From assembly GCA_963662155.1 (NCBI GenBank), contig OY759267.1, positions 36,606,656 through 36,670,655 of the forward strand: a stretch of DNA of 64,000 nucleotides. Direction: 5' to 3'. Under the pieces are notes generated by a model, which ran no database searches, was not told where the DNA came from, and was given only the letters and a program-made list of their open reading frames with translations. Shown piece after piece: positions 49,400-57,419 of the stretch. The stretch is from Lamellibrachia columna. Lineage: Eukaryota > Annelida > Polychaeta > Sabellida > Siboglinidae. The position numbers and the translations under genes are program-made. Numbering within the stretch: the first letter of the stretch is position 1; every line of letters starts with the position of its first letter.

Positions 49400-50279
49400 C
49401 ATAATGTTGTAGACATGGTTATCATGAGCGCAATCATGCTGGTTCAAGCATCAAAAATATATTTTTAGAGCATTTATTTTCTAGCTTGCTGAATTTGGAG
49501 ACCAAAATTCCCACTCATACCGATTTCTTAGCTGTGGTAACACATTTGCCCATGATTTTCTGTAAAATGCCAAAATGGAGGTAACTTACACAATGCAAAC
49601 GGTCATAACTTTCGACTGGATAAAGACATTTTTATTCTGTAAAAGGTATTTCGCTTCTTATTATACCTGTCATCAACTGGCATTCTTTTGAAAGGTGCAA
49701 ATAGTATTAAGTTTCCTCGTTCCTACTGACAGCTACATGACAAGACTAGCTATTGTTATGCATCACTGCATACTTCTAAATTTGTGACTACAGTGTTATA
49801 GATTCCCACTAGGTGTCACTTACCGCTGACAACTCCACACCGAACCAGATTCCTTGCGCTCCTGGCAATCGATCTTTGTAGCGAACCTTGGCAACCATTT
49901 TTTCTTGTGATATAGTGTACTTATTCAGAACATAGACAGTGGAACCGGAGGCAATTTCAGCAGCCTCCTTCATCCAAGCAGAGTCTGTGAAGACTCTCAA
50001 ACGTTCACTACATACCGTCAGGGCGAGAAGTATACTGTATTGGTCACCCGATAACGGCCTAACGTCACCATGTTCACAGTGAAGGACAGCCCCACTGTGC
50101 TCCTCCGAGTATAGGGTTAATTCCGACGTATGACTGTGATGCTGTCTGGAACTGGAGTCTGGGTCTTGTGTGTACCACAGACTTCCTTCCAGCACGACGA
50201 TTTCATCCCACTTATGCTTCCCATGCAGACTCTTTTCTTTCCTCCTTGCTACCTGCTTTTTTGTAAGTATGTAGTGCAT
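25865..50279 (-). CDS. CYLD: CYLD: Lys63/Met1-specific deubiquitinase, complete, 14 exons
   Basis: Spliced on the minus strand: 50279-49824, 49224-48949, 48595-48457, 46139-45864, 42947-42562, 39179-39023, 37155-36891, 33932-33841, 32004-31938, 31061-30941, 30607-30499, 29521-29406, 27132-26898, 26055-25865. The 2886 nt give 961 residues, close to the 956 of human CYLD, with all phases matching. Three CAP-Gly regions lie at about 125-185, 220-275 and 495-545, then a USP domain from about 585 to the end. Catalytic residues in model numbering are Cys603 (GHHNSCYLD), His873 (IETSHYVAF) and Asp892 (FADSMADR). A zinc-binding insert with three CxxC pairs sits around 785-830. CYLD trims ubiquitin chains on NF-kB and related signalling proteins in the cytoplasm and at microtubules. 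The start is the first ATG after an in-frame TGA. The exon 4 acceptor is uncertain. Confidence 0.95.
26898..27132 (-). CDS. CYLD: CYLD exon 13: USP catalytic His and Asp
   Basis: Acceptor gatgttgcag and donor caag|gtaaga. It starts with the His pair closing the zinc insert (SHRRKRTDH), then [20 protein letters not shown] with the catalytic His and [11 protein letters not shown] with the Asp. Phase 0 in, phase 1 out. Confidence 0.96.
27520..28680 (+). mobile_element. Second LINE family (L2/CR1-like) fragment
   Basis: RT text is readable with stops and shifts: [50 protein letters not shown], then the distal block [16 protein letters not shown] and [16 protein letters not shown]. It includes a poly-C run at 27841-27857. 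It is dead and lies antisense within a CYLD intron. Its 3' tail matches 8040-8130. Confidence 0.85.
28811..29380 (+). repeat. 57-bp minisatellite, 10 copies
   Basis: Homogeneous 57-bp units built on cagagaacacattcttactt and agacacagaacacaatctta. The period is 19 codons and free of stops in one plus-strand frame, so 190 repetitive residues are open by chance. Confidence 0.96.
29406..29521 (-). CDS. CYLD: CYLD exon 12: zinc-binding B-box-like insert
   Basis: Acceptor agtggtttgcag and donor agg|gtaagg. It encodes [20 protein letters not shown] then AYCNECLTR: three CxxC pairs that, with two His of the next exon, make the zinc-binding insert within the CYLD USP domain. Phase 1 in, phase 0 out. 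Confidence 0.95.
29560..30140 (-). mobile_element. Antisense SINE (family A) with internally amplified tail
   Basis: Minus-strand reading gives a tRNA-like head (gctcggtagatcggcgatta), the body including gaatagtcttcacgcagtaa as in the 4455-4735 copy, then a tail whose gtctgccagggggtgaagtg segment is repeated about eleven times at 29600-29930. Confidence 0.8.
29600..29930 (-). repeat. About 32-bp minisatellite grown from a SINE tail
   Basis: Units of cctttacacttcaccccctg plus gcagacctgtt on the plus strand, about 11 copies. A single copy of the same segment forms the tail of the SINE at 4655-4700. Confidence 0.93.
30323..30394 (+). repeat. 24-bp repeat, 3 copies
   Basis: Units of gtttcttgagaggtaaatac plus cat. 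The tttcttgagaggtaa core also occurs in the foldback element at 25636-25787. Confidence 0.9.
30499..30607 (-). CDS. CYLD: CYLD exon 11: USP domain
   Basis: Acceptor gtgtctttcag and donor gacg|gtaagt. It encodes [20 protein letters not shown] and [16 protein letters not shown], a nearly invariant CYLD block. Phase 0 in, phase 1 out. Confidence 0.96.
30680..30900 (-). mobile_element. Antisense SINE (family A), diverged
   Basis: Contains gagagaacaaaactgtccaa and the inverted tRNA-like head (tcagtagctctgaagttaga on the minus strand), parallel to the copy at 29560-30140. Confidence 0.65.
30941..31061 (-). CDS. CYLD: CYLD exon 10: USP domain
   Basis: Acceptor gtttttgtttcag and donor gag|gtgaat. 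It encodes [20 protein letters not shown] then [20 protein letters not shown]. Phase 2 in, phase 0 out. Confidence 0.96.
31525..31735 (-). mobile_element. Antisense tRNA-derived SINE (family B)
   Basis: Minus-strand head gtgcggtagttgtatggtag with B-box-like ggttcaaaacc, then a body ending aagtaaaagatcccacat, shared with the 15000-15360 copy. Confidence 0.75.
31938..32004 (-). CDS. CYLD: CYLD exon 9: USP domain
   Basis: Small 67-nt exon, acceptor cttctggtttcag and donor caa|gtaagt. It encodes [20 protein letters not shown], matching the conserved DPEEFL block. Phase 1 in, phase 2 out. Confidence 0.95.
32145..33770 (+). mobile_element. hAT-like element, copy 1 (1.6 kb)
   Basis: Ends cagacctgggg and, inverted, cagacctcggg. 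Subterminal regions are packed with gagtac/gtactc motifs. Flanking 8-mers gcccacgg (32137-32144) and gtccatgg (33771-33778) match at 6 of 8, consistent with an aged hAT target duplication. No transposase frame was found. It is inverted relative to copy 2 at 39550-42320. Confidence 0.8.
32381..32783. mobile_element. MITE nested in hAT copy 1
   Basis: Inverted ends attgtgctgcctagttcaac and its complement gttgaactaggcagcacaat, with the inverted match continuing to about 38 bp. It is absent from the equivalent position in hAT copy 2, supporting a separate insertion. Confidence 0.78.
33841..33932 (-). CDS. CYLD: CYLD exon 8: USP domain
   Basis: Acceptor gctgcttccag and donor aaag|gtcagt. It encodes [20 protein letters not shown] then [10 protein letters not shown], following IVNPLRR of exon 7. 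Phase 2 in, phase 1 out. Confidence 0.93.
33950..34090 (+). repeat. (ATT/ACT)n trinucleotide repeat
   Basis: Interrupted attattact and ccagctatt units just upstream (in gene direction) of CYLD exon 8. Confidence 0.9.
34480..36015 (+). mobile_element. Best-preserved CR1/jockey-type LINE copy (RT and C-terminus)
   Basis: Frames 34534-35070 and 35213-35947 carry RT blocks [57 protein letters not shown], the FADDT catalytic motif in a shifted stretch, then the distal [20 protein letters not shown] and a C-terminus [16 protein letters not shown]. At least two frameshifts near 35065 and 35165 and an in-frame stop make it inactive. It is 5'-truncated and followed by an untranslated tail to about 36015. 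Confidence 0.9.
36095..36252 (+). repeat. 12-bp minisatellite, about 13 copies
   Basis: Units gttgtatctaat with gctgtatctagt variants, directly after the LINE tail. Confidence 0.95.
36480..36670 (+). mobile_element. LINE RT C-terminal remnant
   Basis: Translates, with one shift, as [18 protein letters not shown] and [18 protein letters not shown], the R-G-R-P...T-W and D-R-x-x-W pattern at the end of many non-LTR retrotransposon ORF2 proteins. Degenerate. Confidence 0.7.
36891..37155 (-). CDS. CYLD: CYLD exon 7: USP catalytic cysteine
   Basis: Acceptor catttccctgcag and donor cgtcg|gtgagt. It encodes [20 protein letters not shown] with the nucleophilic Cys (residue 603), then [20 protein letters not shown] and IVNPLRR. 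Phase 1 in, phase 2 out. Confidence 0.96.
37540..38935 (+). repeat. 55-bp satellite-like array, about 24 copies, with 86-bp insert
   Basis: Units cctatcatatttcacataaa, ccgaactacactgatgatac and actacaacacctaca (55 bp total) with correlated variants (cat-ttc / gta-ttta). The second unit is interrupted at 37613-37698 by 86 bases nearly identical to 41544-41629. Confidence 0.96.
39023..39179 (-). CDS. CYLD: CYLD exon 6: CAP-Gly 3, second half
   Basis: Acceptor gtttgttag and donor tctag|gtgtgg. It encodes [20 protein letters not shown] and [14 protein letters not shown], completing the third CAP-Gly domain (NEMO-binding in the human protein). Phase 0 in, phase 1 out. Confidence 0.94.
39550..42320 (-). 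mobile_element. hAT-like element, copy 2 (2.8 kb, inverted)
   Basis: Inverted ends cagacttgggc at 39550 and ccaggtctg at 42320, with gtactc-rich subterminal regions. Blocks at 39555-40560 are the reverse complement of 32790-33765, and 41745-42320 of 32145-32380. It carries about 1.2 kb between 40560 and 41745 that copy 1 lacks. Flanking 8-mers do not match, so the target duplication is lost or the ends are rearranged. Confidence 0.82.
42562..42947 (-). CDS. CYLD: CYLD exon 5: linker and CAP-Gly 3, first half
   Basis: Acceptor aaacgttgcag and donor gagatg|gtaagc. A disordered acidic/Pro linker ([17 protein letters not shown]) precedes [23 protein letters not shown] and IAGLEM, the start of CAP-Gly 3. 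Phase 1 in, phase 0 out. Confidence 0.93.
43607..44691. mobile_element. pogo-like element B, innermost, GC-rich ends
   Basis: Terminal repeats cagtcgcgcctcgttataac and the exact complement gttataacgaggcgcgactg, flanked by TA duplications (43605-43606, 44692-44693). CAGTCG...CTCGTTATA ends are typical of pogo/Tigger-type elements. Its interior holds a 7-bp repeat. No transposase frame is recognisable. Confidence 0.9.
44393..44462 (+). repeat. 7-bp repeat gaagcgc, about 10 copies
   Basis: Uninterrupted gaagcgc units in the middle of pogo-like element B. GC-rich and clearly different from the surroundings. Confidence 0.96.
45255..45445 (+). repeat. Degenerate repeats with gcaaggagctc core
   Basis: About ten diverged 16-25-bp units around caaggagctc (SacI-like palindrome gagctc) and cattg or ccttg. 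Confidence 0.8.
45864..46139 (-). CDS. CYLD: CYLD exon 4: low-complexity linker
   Basis: Donor aaag|gtcagt is clear. In frame it encodes a Ser/Thr/Pro-rich linker ([40 protein letters not shown]). The acceptor ggttcag at 46140 fits the incoming phase but has a weak pyrimidine tract. A stronger acceptor (catttgttacag) would start the exon at 46168 but needs an extra upstream exon to keep frame. Confidence 0.7.
46378..46570 (-). mobile_element. 5'-truncated LINE 3' tail
   Basis: Minus strand reads INEWNKL..., [19 protein letters not shown], then a diverged untranslated tail, the same C-terminus and 3' end as the LINE at 34480-36015. Confidence 0.8.
46598..46828 (+). repeat. About 90-bp direct duplication
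   Basis: The block attaatatttcatgaaagta...aacgtatcaaa at 46598-46687 recurs almost identically at 46741-46828. Confidence 0.9.
47266..47510. repeat. (TA)n-rich microsatellite cluster
   Basis: Long TA runs with interspersed cacaca and tgtata. Tyr/Ile repeat frames here are artefacts. Confidence 0.96.
47858..47995 (-). mobile_element. 5'-truncated LINE 3' tail
   Basis: Minus strand carries [12 protein letters not shown], then an untranslated tail matching the LINE at 34480-36015 (…ccttgtctgcttgcca…ggatggcgat). Confidence 0.7.
48457..48595 (-). CDS. CYLD: CYLD exon 3: CAP-Gly 2, second half
   Basis: Acceptor gtgttttag and donor caaa|gtaagt. It encodes [20 protein letters not shown] and [11 protein letters not shown], completing CAP-Gly 2. 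Phase 0 in, phase 1 out. Confidence 0.92.
48949..49224 (-). CDS. CYLD: CYLD exon 2: end of CAP-Gly 1, start of CAP-Gly 2
   Basis: Acceptor cttttttgcag and donor gagttt|gtaagt. It encodes [20 protein letters not shown] then [10 protein letters not shown] (CAP-Gly 1 end), and [20 protein letters not shown] and TVGVEF (CAP-Gly 2 start). Phase 0 both sides. Confidence 0.95.
49350..49394. repeat. (TA)n microsatellite
   Basis: About 22 TA units in the first CYLD intron. Confidence 0.96.
49824..50279 (-). CDS. CYLD: CYLD exon 1: start codon and CAP-Gly 1
   Basis: ATG at 50279 follows an in-frame TGA 9 bases upstream, so it is the first possible start. The N-terminal region is variable. [20 protein letters not shown] and FGVELS form the start of CAP-Gly 1. 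Donor gcg|gtaagt, phase 0. Confidence 0.9.
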
Positions 50280-50762
50280 GTTTCTTCAAAACTGCCTTTC
50301 CTCACAATCAACATTACACCGATTTATAGACAACTTACAACTTCCGAAAAGCAAATCTTTCTGAACGTGGGAATTCCCATGGTTTTACGTCATGTCCGAC
50401 TCATCAGACCCATTTCCCGCTTGCAAAATAAGTTCTGCACAATCTGCTGAAAAACGTTACTATTATCATATGTTATTATAACTTAGATAATATCTTGATT
50501 TGTGTACCATAAAGTAGTGTTGCACAATGTTATTGCATGTTGTGACACGTTATGATTATAATATTAATATAGCCCGCGCAAGAATATATACGTAAGTCAC
50601 AACATCGTGAGAGAAGCGCTACTAAAATAGCACTGGGATTTCCAAAACGCTAAGTCCACCTGGCGACCAAACGGCAGAAATGCCGCAGCGTCACCTGGGA
50701 GATTGTCTAAAACTGCATTTGGAAGCACTATTGGAAGGCCACGTATAGGTTTTACCGGCGTG
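50280..50762. promoter_or_regulatory. Divergent promoter region between CYLD and PUDP
   Basis: Only 483 bases separate the two start codons on opposite strands, so both 5'UTRs and promoters must overlap here unless untranslated exons lie elsewhere. No TATA-box placement is convincing. The segment near 50640-50700 is the most GC-rich part. Confidence 0.55.
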
Positions 50763-50823
50763 ATGACACAAATCGTCAGTCAAGTGACACATGTCATTTT
50801 CGATGTTGATGGATTGCTCCTCG
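50763..50823 (+). CDS. PUDP: PUDP exon 1: HAD motif I
   Basis: Starts at ATG 50763 with no in-frame upstream ATG in the open frame. It encodes [20 protein letters not shown]. Donor ctcg|gtagat, phase 1. Confidence 0.9.
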
Positions 50824-53800
50824 GTAGATACTTTTGTATCATAAGAATACTAACTAACCGGCAAGAGATTATCGACATCACCGGGGCAGAGCTAAATCTG
50901 ATCAAGATCCGAGGGGTCAGCCCTCAATTTAAATTAACTTTTAAACCTCAGAACTTGGAGACCGAGGTCTGGCTGGGTCACTCACTTTCCTTTCACTTTT
51001 ACATTTCACTATGACTGTAACTCGCCCTCCTGAGATATTTGTCAACCTTGTTTTTAAACATTGACTGTGTAACCCGCCCTCCTGGGATATTTGTCAACCT
51101 TGTTTTTAAATATATTCACACTGCTAGCATTACACAATCTGTATAGTTACCGGTGCAGTTTTCGAGCCATTGAAATCTCGCTTGAAATCGCATTGGAGAC
51201 ATCACAGCGTCTATTTACGACAATAACAATGTCTGAGCAAAATATATTTTGATATATACTATAACATGGAACACGTCCGGGTGAGTTCTTTTCATTTTAT
51301 CGCTAAGCATTTCATTAGTAAGCTTACTTTTCTTCAAGTCGCCACTGTTTGCATTTGGATCTACCTTTCAGAAAACCATGCTACAAAATGTATTCCAATT
51401 CAGATGTCCCTTTAGGAAATATTCGCCTCACCTAGTCCCGCATTCCACGCAGATTAATCTTGGGCTAACGCAAATAATCACCGTCACTCTCCTAATAGCA
51501 ACGATCATTGGAACATGTCAACGCGTATCTCGATCAAATCTCAAAATTAAACCAAAATATTATGCCCTAACTTTGAAACCCCGAATTAAATTCCCACCCA
51601 AAATCAAAATATTTCTATCAATATATCTTAATATCTTAAAAATTGCAATTTCATCTCCTCTTAACCTCCTTATCTCCAGGCGTTCTTCATAAATAAGGGC
51701 TCTCAGTTCTGGAATCATTTTACTCACTGTATCGTTGTGTCATCTATTGCTGTTGTTGGATATGGTGAGTATTGGGGCCTTTCTTTTACAATATCTCCCA
51801 TTTTATAGTTTACATCCAAGTTCCAGTATCCTATTTGTAGGCATTTACATTTCCCAAAACTGAATAGCATCTGCCAGTTTTCAGACCATTTAACTAATTT
51901 GTCTAGATCGTTTTGTAAATGTTGTTTATCACCATCATTATTAACCTTTCTAAGCACTTTTGTGTCATCTACAAATTTTAGTACATTTCTTGTTATATTA
52001 TCGTCCAAGTCATTGATATATAATAAGAATTTCCAGTTTGAACATCCCCATCTACTACAACACGCTGTCTTCTGTCAGTCAGACATTGTTTCCATCCAGT
52101 CAATTATGCCTTCCCCGGTACCACGAGCTTTGAATTTAAGTAGTAATCTTTGATGTGGCACTTTGTCGAAAGCTTTCTGAAAATCTAAATATATAATATC
52201 TTACGGGTGATCCCTTGTCTATCCACTTAGTGATTTCTTCAAAAAAACAACATTTGTTAAGCATGACCTCACTTTTATAGGAATCCATGTTGAGATGGAT
52301 TTAATAATTTATGCCTAACAAAGAAGTCCACCATATGGTCTTTAATTAACCTTTCTAATAATTTACAAATCATTGATGTTAAACTCACTGGTCTGTAATT
52401 ATCTAACTTATTTCTCAAACCTTTTTTAAATAATGGTATGATGTTTGCTTCTTTCCATTCAAAGGGAACCACTCCCTCTTTTAATGCCAAGTTGAACACT
52501 CTTGCAAGTGGTATACTAACAGAACAGAAGTATCTATTTATTTGGTCCACCATTAAAAATCATTGTGATAAAATTGTTCAATGATACTCTCAATTTCATA
52601 TTTTAGAATATTCCAACATTCAATTGCTGTTTTATTCTGCACCATGTTATTCCAATCTAGCTTTGCTAAGTATTTTCTCTTGCCAGGACACACGACGTTC
52701 TCCACCTTCTCTGTGATAGCCTCTATTTTTGCCCCTGGAAACCACCATGTCGTCCCCCTTGTTTAGCGCTCTATCAGTTTTCCTATCGAGTCCCCTACAA
52801 ACACCCTTGCTCTCCTCCTCATCCCCTCTATCACAACCTCAGAGTAGCTCTTGTGTCGGATGCCTTCTGTTCTGCAGTCATTTTACCTGATAGCATGTTG
52901 TTATCCATCTCTCTCTCTCCCATCAACATATCACCTTTCCCTCCCATCTCCTGGCTATCTTACACTCCTGTTGCCTTCACTTCTGATGCCTTTGCTCCCG
53001 TCGCCTTCCCTCCCATCTCCCGTCGCCTTCCCTTCCATCTCCCTCCCGTCTCCTTCGCTCCCGTCTCCTTTGCTCCCATCACCTTCCCTCCCATCGCCTT
53101 CCCTCTCATCGCCTTCCCTTCCATCTCCTTACACCCTGTCTCCTGACCTGTCACCTTACCTCCTCTCAGCTTCCTCCCAGGCTGAGGTGAGCTTTCCCCT
53201 AGCATCTCTCTCATCACCTTCCCGCACTTTGTCATCCGCTGTCCCCCTACCGGAACTACTGGCACAACCCACCTATTCCTGTCCCACCAATGCCAAAACG
53301 AGCTGCCTCAGCCAATCCATCTCCGTCTTTAGTCCCTTCATCTTCGCACATCCCCTACAATCAAAACTAAAGCTATCCACCTGAACCTCAGCCCAGAATG
53401 CATTTATATGGTACTTTGGCTACACATTTTTTGTAAATTATTATTCAAACCACCAAACTATACTGTGGTTCACAAGTGAAAATAAATTATAAAAAACTTG
53501 TGTGAGGGATTCATAGTATTTTGTTTAAGAAACCTTTTTAAAATATTAATGAACATCATGCACATGCAGAAGAAGAGGAAGACCATGACCAAGATGGTAG
53601 GACTGTGTGAGGAGAGATTTGATGGGCGGGGAGTGGAGTACGAGAGCAAGAGATAGGGGGAGTGGAAACGGGTGGTGGAAACAGCTGTGAAGCGAGACCA
53701 GTGACGGAAGAAGAAAACAAAGCAAAAATCAAGGAACCATATCATTGCCAGCCTCACCCCAGAATTCAGGGAAAAAGAATAGAGCAACAACAAACTCGCA

Positions 53801-56800
53801 ATAGTACAAAGTTAAAATCTGTTGCTGAAGTATGCCTAAATTTAGTTAACATTTCAAAGAAATCCCAAAAAAAATTCTGATTGATGTATGTGACATCTTT
53901 TGGAGTATTATTTTGGTCGTCTTTGTTTTACAGACACAGAGATTTTGTACACAAAGATCATGCAGAAGATCTGTGGCACACATGGGAAGACGTTCACGTG
54001 GGAGATAAAGGCAAAGATGATGGGAAAGAAGGAAAGCGAAGCAGGACACATACTGATAGGTACGAAGTAGGTTCTTGGGATGAAATTCTTATCACATTTA
54101 TACATCTGTTTTGTGGCGTATTCCTTACCAAGTTGATGATACATTTATCTTCCTTTTTATAATGGATGGATGGTTTATCAATTATTCGGCTCTAATGTAT
54201 ATGCAGCCTGTAAAATATTTTATTTACCTTTGTTCATCATAAATCTCACAGGAAAAGCCATTGAATTCAGGCAATCCTCTCTGAAATATGTGGTACAACA
54301 ATTTGATCCTGACTTCCTGTATAGTAAATCCAGTATGAATTAACAAATTCCCTGAATTGATATTGTGAACAAATATGTTCACAACAGGCTATATGCCATG
54401 TATTTGTGAAGAACATCACAAAATATGATACCAAATTAGATATATTTTACTACAGCATATGACCTTTGTCACAGGCTTTGTCTTATGTTTGTCACAGGTT
54501 TCTGACTTGAAGCCTTGTGATTGGCTATTGAGAAGTCGTATAATCAATCATCACAAAGCGTATGCTGTTGGCAATAATGTCATAAACTGGCACATTTAGA
54601 TATGTTTATGAAAATAGCAAGCCACTAGTTTGTGACAATTTATTATCATGTTATTTTGTTCTAATAAAACTATTACCACTGAAAAGTGAGTCTCATATTA
54701 TTGCTTTGTTTTCAATGTTTTGTTTTTGCAAAATGCATTTTATGCACCTCTGAACACAATTTATATTCCGGAGATACAGCACTATACAAATAAAAGTTAT
54801 TAATGTTATTAACTATATATTTTAAATACTTATTGTTTTATTAAACAATGACTTCAACTGCTATCTATACAAAAAGGAATATAATTGTATATGAATACGC
54901 TGAATAAATTATTTAATTGCATTTCATGTGAAATTATGTTATTTTCAGATGAATTACAGTTACCAATAACAGTTGACGAGTTCATCAAGGAGATTAAAAA
55001 TGAGCAGAAGATTGTCTTCCGTGATGCACAGCTTCTGCCAGGTAGGCAAAACTCAAGTAGGCAACCAAATGTGTTGAGAAAATAACAAATTGTGAACTTT
55101 TTAAATTTTATTTATATTAATATAACGTAAGTTTTTACATGCAATTCAGTAAAGTTATGTATGTTTTCTAATGCAAAAATAAAAAAAATGTAATGGCAAT
55201 ATAATATATTAGTCCTTGGTAAAGTTTGACTTTTTCATGGAAAAAAATCATGATTTTTGCTAAATTGGATTTTTTTAATTTAATCTAAATTTTTTTAATT
55301 TAATTTAATCAGTGAACAGTTATGACACACCTGTATTTTGTTGCTTTTAACAGTAGAGTGGTGTGTCAGTGTGAGTAGTTAACTGTCATTACAGACCTGT
55401 AATTGTTGATTGGTTAAATTAAATAAAAAATGTTGCCCAAATCATGATTTTTGAACCTTATCCACAAACTATTACAACCAGCTTTTTGCAATCCAAGTAT
55501 TACTTACACAACCTCAGAGATAGCTAGTTAGTTGTTGACTTGAACACTGTTTATTGCTGTCAAACTATAAAAGTTCTGTGAGTTTGTTTAGCAATATGTA
55601 GCTGGAAGGAAGCAGAACTGTCTACATTTTTGAAAGGGTTTATAGATATATCATTCATATATCACATTTCATAAAAAATAATAGATTTATATAAAAAAAA
55701 CAATATTTAGATAAAAAAGGTGGTCATTCATACCCCAGGTGCAGAGAAGTTGGTGCGACACTTACATAAACACAACATCCCCATCTGCCTCGCCACTGGT
55801 TCAGACAGAAGTTCGTACGAGATGAAGACTTCCCAGCATCCAACTCTCTTCTCCTTGTTCCTCCACGCTGTCTTCAGCTCAGATGATAAAGATGTTAAAC
55901 ATGGGAAGCCAGCACCTGACTGCTTCCTTGTCGCTGCAAGACGCTTCACAGATAACCCACAACCAGACAAGGTAGGAAGTGGGTATAGAAACACGCCTCA
56001 ACATTATCATTGGCTCCTATGGCCCGGTGGTTCACCGACCCCATGGCCCAGTGATGTTTTGGTGGTTTACTGACCCCATGGCCCAGTGATGTTTTGTTGG
56101 TTCAGTGACCCCATGGCCCAGTGATGTTTTGGTGGTTCACTGACCCCATGGCCCAGTGACGTTTTGGTGGTTCACTGACCCCATGGCCCAGTGATGTTTT
56201 GGTGGTTTACTGACCCCATGGCCCAGTGATGTTTTGTTGGTTCAGTGACCCCATGGCCCAGTGATGTTTTGGTGGTTCACTGACCCCATGGCCCAGTGAT
56301 GTTTTGGTGGTTTACTGACCCCATGGCCCAGTGATGTTTTGGTGGTTCACTGACCCCATGGCCCATTGATGTTTTGGTGGTTCACTGACCCCATGGCCCA
56401 GTGACGTTTTGGTGGTTCACTGACCCCATGGCCCATTGATGTTTTGGTGGTTCACTGGCCCATGGTCCGGTGATGTTTTGGTGGTTCACTGACTGGTTCA
56501 CTAATAACAACTTCCTAATTCTTCTGTCATGGAATTTAGGTTAGCGATTCCTTTATTTTATTTAAATTATGATTATAATCATAATATATTGCAAATAAGT
56601 ACATTAAGCTGTGATTGTAATAAAAATTATGTAAAATGTGCAGTTACAATCCTTATAAAACTGTAATCACTTCACTTGACCAATGTAATAACAACATTAT
56701 TATATTTTTTCTCTCAGAAATATCCATGTACCTGTAAGCATTTAGTGAACACTGTGGTATAGAATTTTTGTAATGCCATCAATTGATTTAGCCTATCGCA

Positions 56801-57419
56801 AATCTGGTTCATTGATGTCCAAATATGTAGTGTAAATATGTAACATCCACAGTCGATTTAAAAAAAATATTTCACTTCAATCAATGTTTCACGAAACATT
56901 AAGTCATTTAATAATTTGTATGATGATTTTTTCAAAAACTACATACAAAAGTAGCACAAACGAGCTAGCATGTTGCCGTGAATACTGGGCAGGTTTGATT
57001 TTTCACAAAATTAATATGAAATGAGAGTAACGAAAAAATCGAATTGAGAAGACACATTTAATTTTTTTATTCTGTTTTTCTAAATGTTTACCAGATTTAG
57101 AAGATAATATCGTCATAAATGTCCAGGGTGTTGCGATTGTAAACAAACTTTTGTAACTGAACACATTTAGGTTATTATCATTAACTAATAAAATTTTAAT
57201 CTGTATGTACAAAAATGTTTTGTGTTCCAGGTGTTGGTGTTTGAAGATGCCCCGAATGGGGTGGAGGGTGCGCTGGCCGCCGGGATGCAGGTGGTGTGGG
57301 TGCCAGATCCCCGGGCGGACAGGAGCATTCTGGGAAACAGGGTCACTTCGACACTTGGTTCCCTTGAAGAGTTTCAGCCCGAGATGTTTGGGCTCCCTCC
57401 ATATGACAATTGTACATAG
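50763..57419 (+). CDS. PUDP: PUDP: pseudouridine-5'-phosphatase (HAD family), complete, 5 exons
   Basis: Spliced: 50763-50823, 53934-54059, 54949-55041, 55739-55971, 57231-57419, giving 702 nt and 233 residues (human PUDP 228). HAD motifs are all present: nucleophile and acid Asp14/Asp16 in [11 protein letters not shown], motif II Thr113 or Ser115 in LATGS, motif III Lys150 in HGKPAPD and motif IV Glu176-Asp177 in FEDAPNG. The helical cap lies between residues 20 and 95. The enzyme hydrolyses pseudouridine 5'-phosphate from RNA turnover in the cytosol. Closest architecture is HDHD1/PUDP ([20 protein letters not shown] at the C-terminus). All splice phases agree. Confidence 0.94.
51018..53400 (-). 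mobile_element. CR1-type LINE remnant with ORF1 and RT portions
   Basis: Read on the minus strand: an ORF1-like piece (53400-52700) with a cysteine pair ([13 protein letters not shown]), a basic GGKxxGGK repeat region, then [13 protein letters not shown] and [15 protein letters not shown], resembling the esterase-type (GDS) domain of CR1 ORF1. It then jumps to RT blocks ([20 protein letters not shown] at 52553-52275, [20 protein letters not shown] near 51930) and a duplicated C-terminal tail ([15 protein letters not shown]) at 51018-51140. The endonuclease region is deleted. Inactive. Confidence 0.8.
53560..53720 (+). mobile_element. LINE C-terminal remnant
   Basis: Reads [20 protein letters not shown] and, after a stop, [15 protein letters not shown], the R-x-R/K...W-R-x-x-V-x-x-A pattern that ends several RT proteins. 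Degenerate. Confidence 0.55.
53934..54059 (+). CDS. PUDP: PUDP exon 2: cap domain
   Basis: Acceptor ttgttttacag and donor atag|gtacga. It encodes [20 protein letters not shown] and [14 protein letters not shown], the first cap helices. Phase 1 in, phase 1 out. Confidence 0.93.
54949..55041 (+). CDS. PUDP: PUDP exon 3: cap domain
   Basis: Acceptor gttattttcag and donor ccag|gtaggc. It encodes [20 protein letters not shown] and VFRDAQLLP. Phase 1 in, phase 1 out. Confidence 0.93.
55225..55460 (+). mobile_element. Fragment related to the 5956-6761 hAT element
   Basis: Shares aaaaaaatcatgattttt and attggatttttttaattta with that element. Ends are degenerate and no target duplication is visible. 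Confidence 0.5.
55739..55971 (+). CDS. PUDP: PUDP exon 4: HAD motifs II and III
   Basis: Acceptor tcataccccag and donor gacaag|gtagga. It encodes [20 protein letters not shown], motif II, and [20 protein letters not shown], motif III. Phase 1 in, phase 0 out. Confidence 0.95.
56003..56495 (+). repeat. 35-bp minisatellite, about 13 copies
   Basis: Units ggcccagtgatgttttggtg and gttcactgaccccat in the last PUDP intron, starting about 30 bases after the exon 4 donor. Confidence 0.95.
56830..57080 (-). mobile_element. Inverted fragment of the 42992 hAT family
   Basis: Its reverse complement matches 43150-43300 of that element, sharing caacatgctagctcgtttgt and atgtagtttttg with moderate divergence elsewhere. 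Confidence 0.7.
57231..57419 (+). CDS. PUDP: PUDP exon 5: HAD motif IV and C-terminus
   Basis: Acceptor tgtgttccag. It encodes [20 protein letters not shown] and [14 protein letters not shown], ending [15 protein letters not shown] before TAG. Phase 0 in. Confidence 0.96.
   Translation: MLVFEDAPNGVEGALAAGMQVVWVPDPRADRSILGNRVTSTLGSLEEFQPEMFGLPPYDNCT

Noticed and set aside
52851..53384. 177-residue Pro/Ser-rich plus-strand frame
   Set aside because: It is the complement of the LINE ORF1 basic repeat; minus-strand reading gives recognisable LINE sequence.
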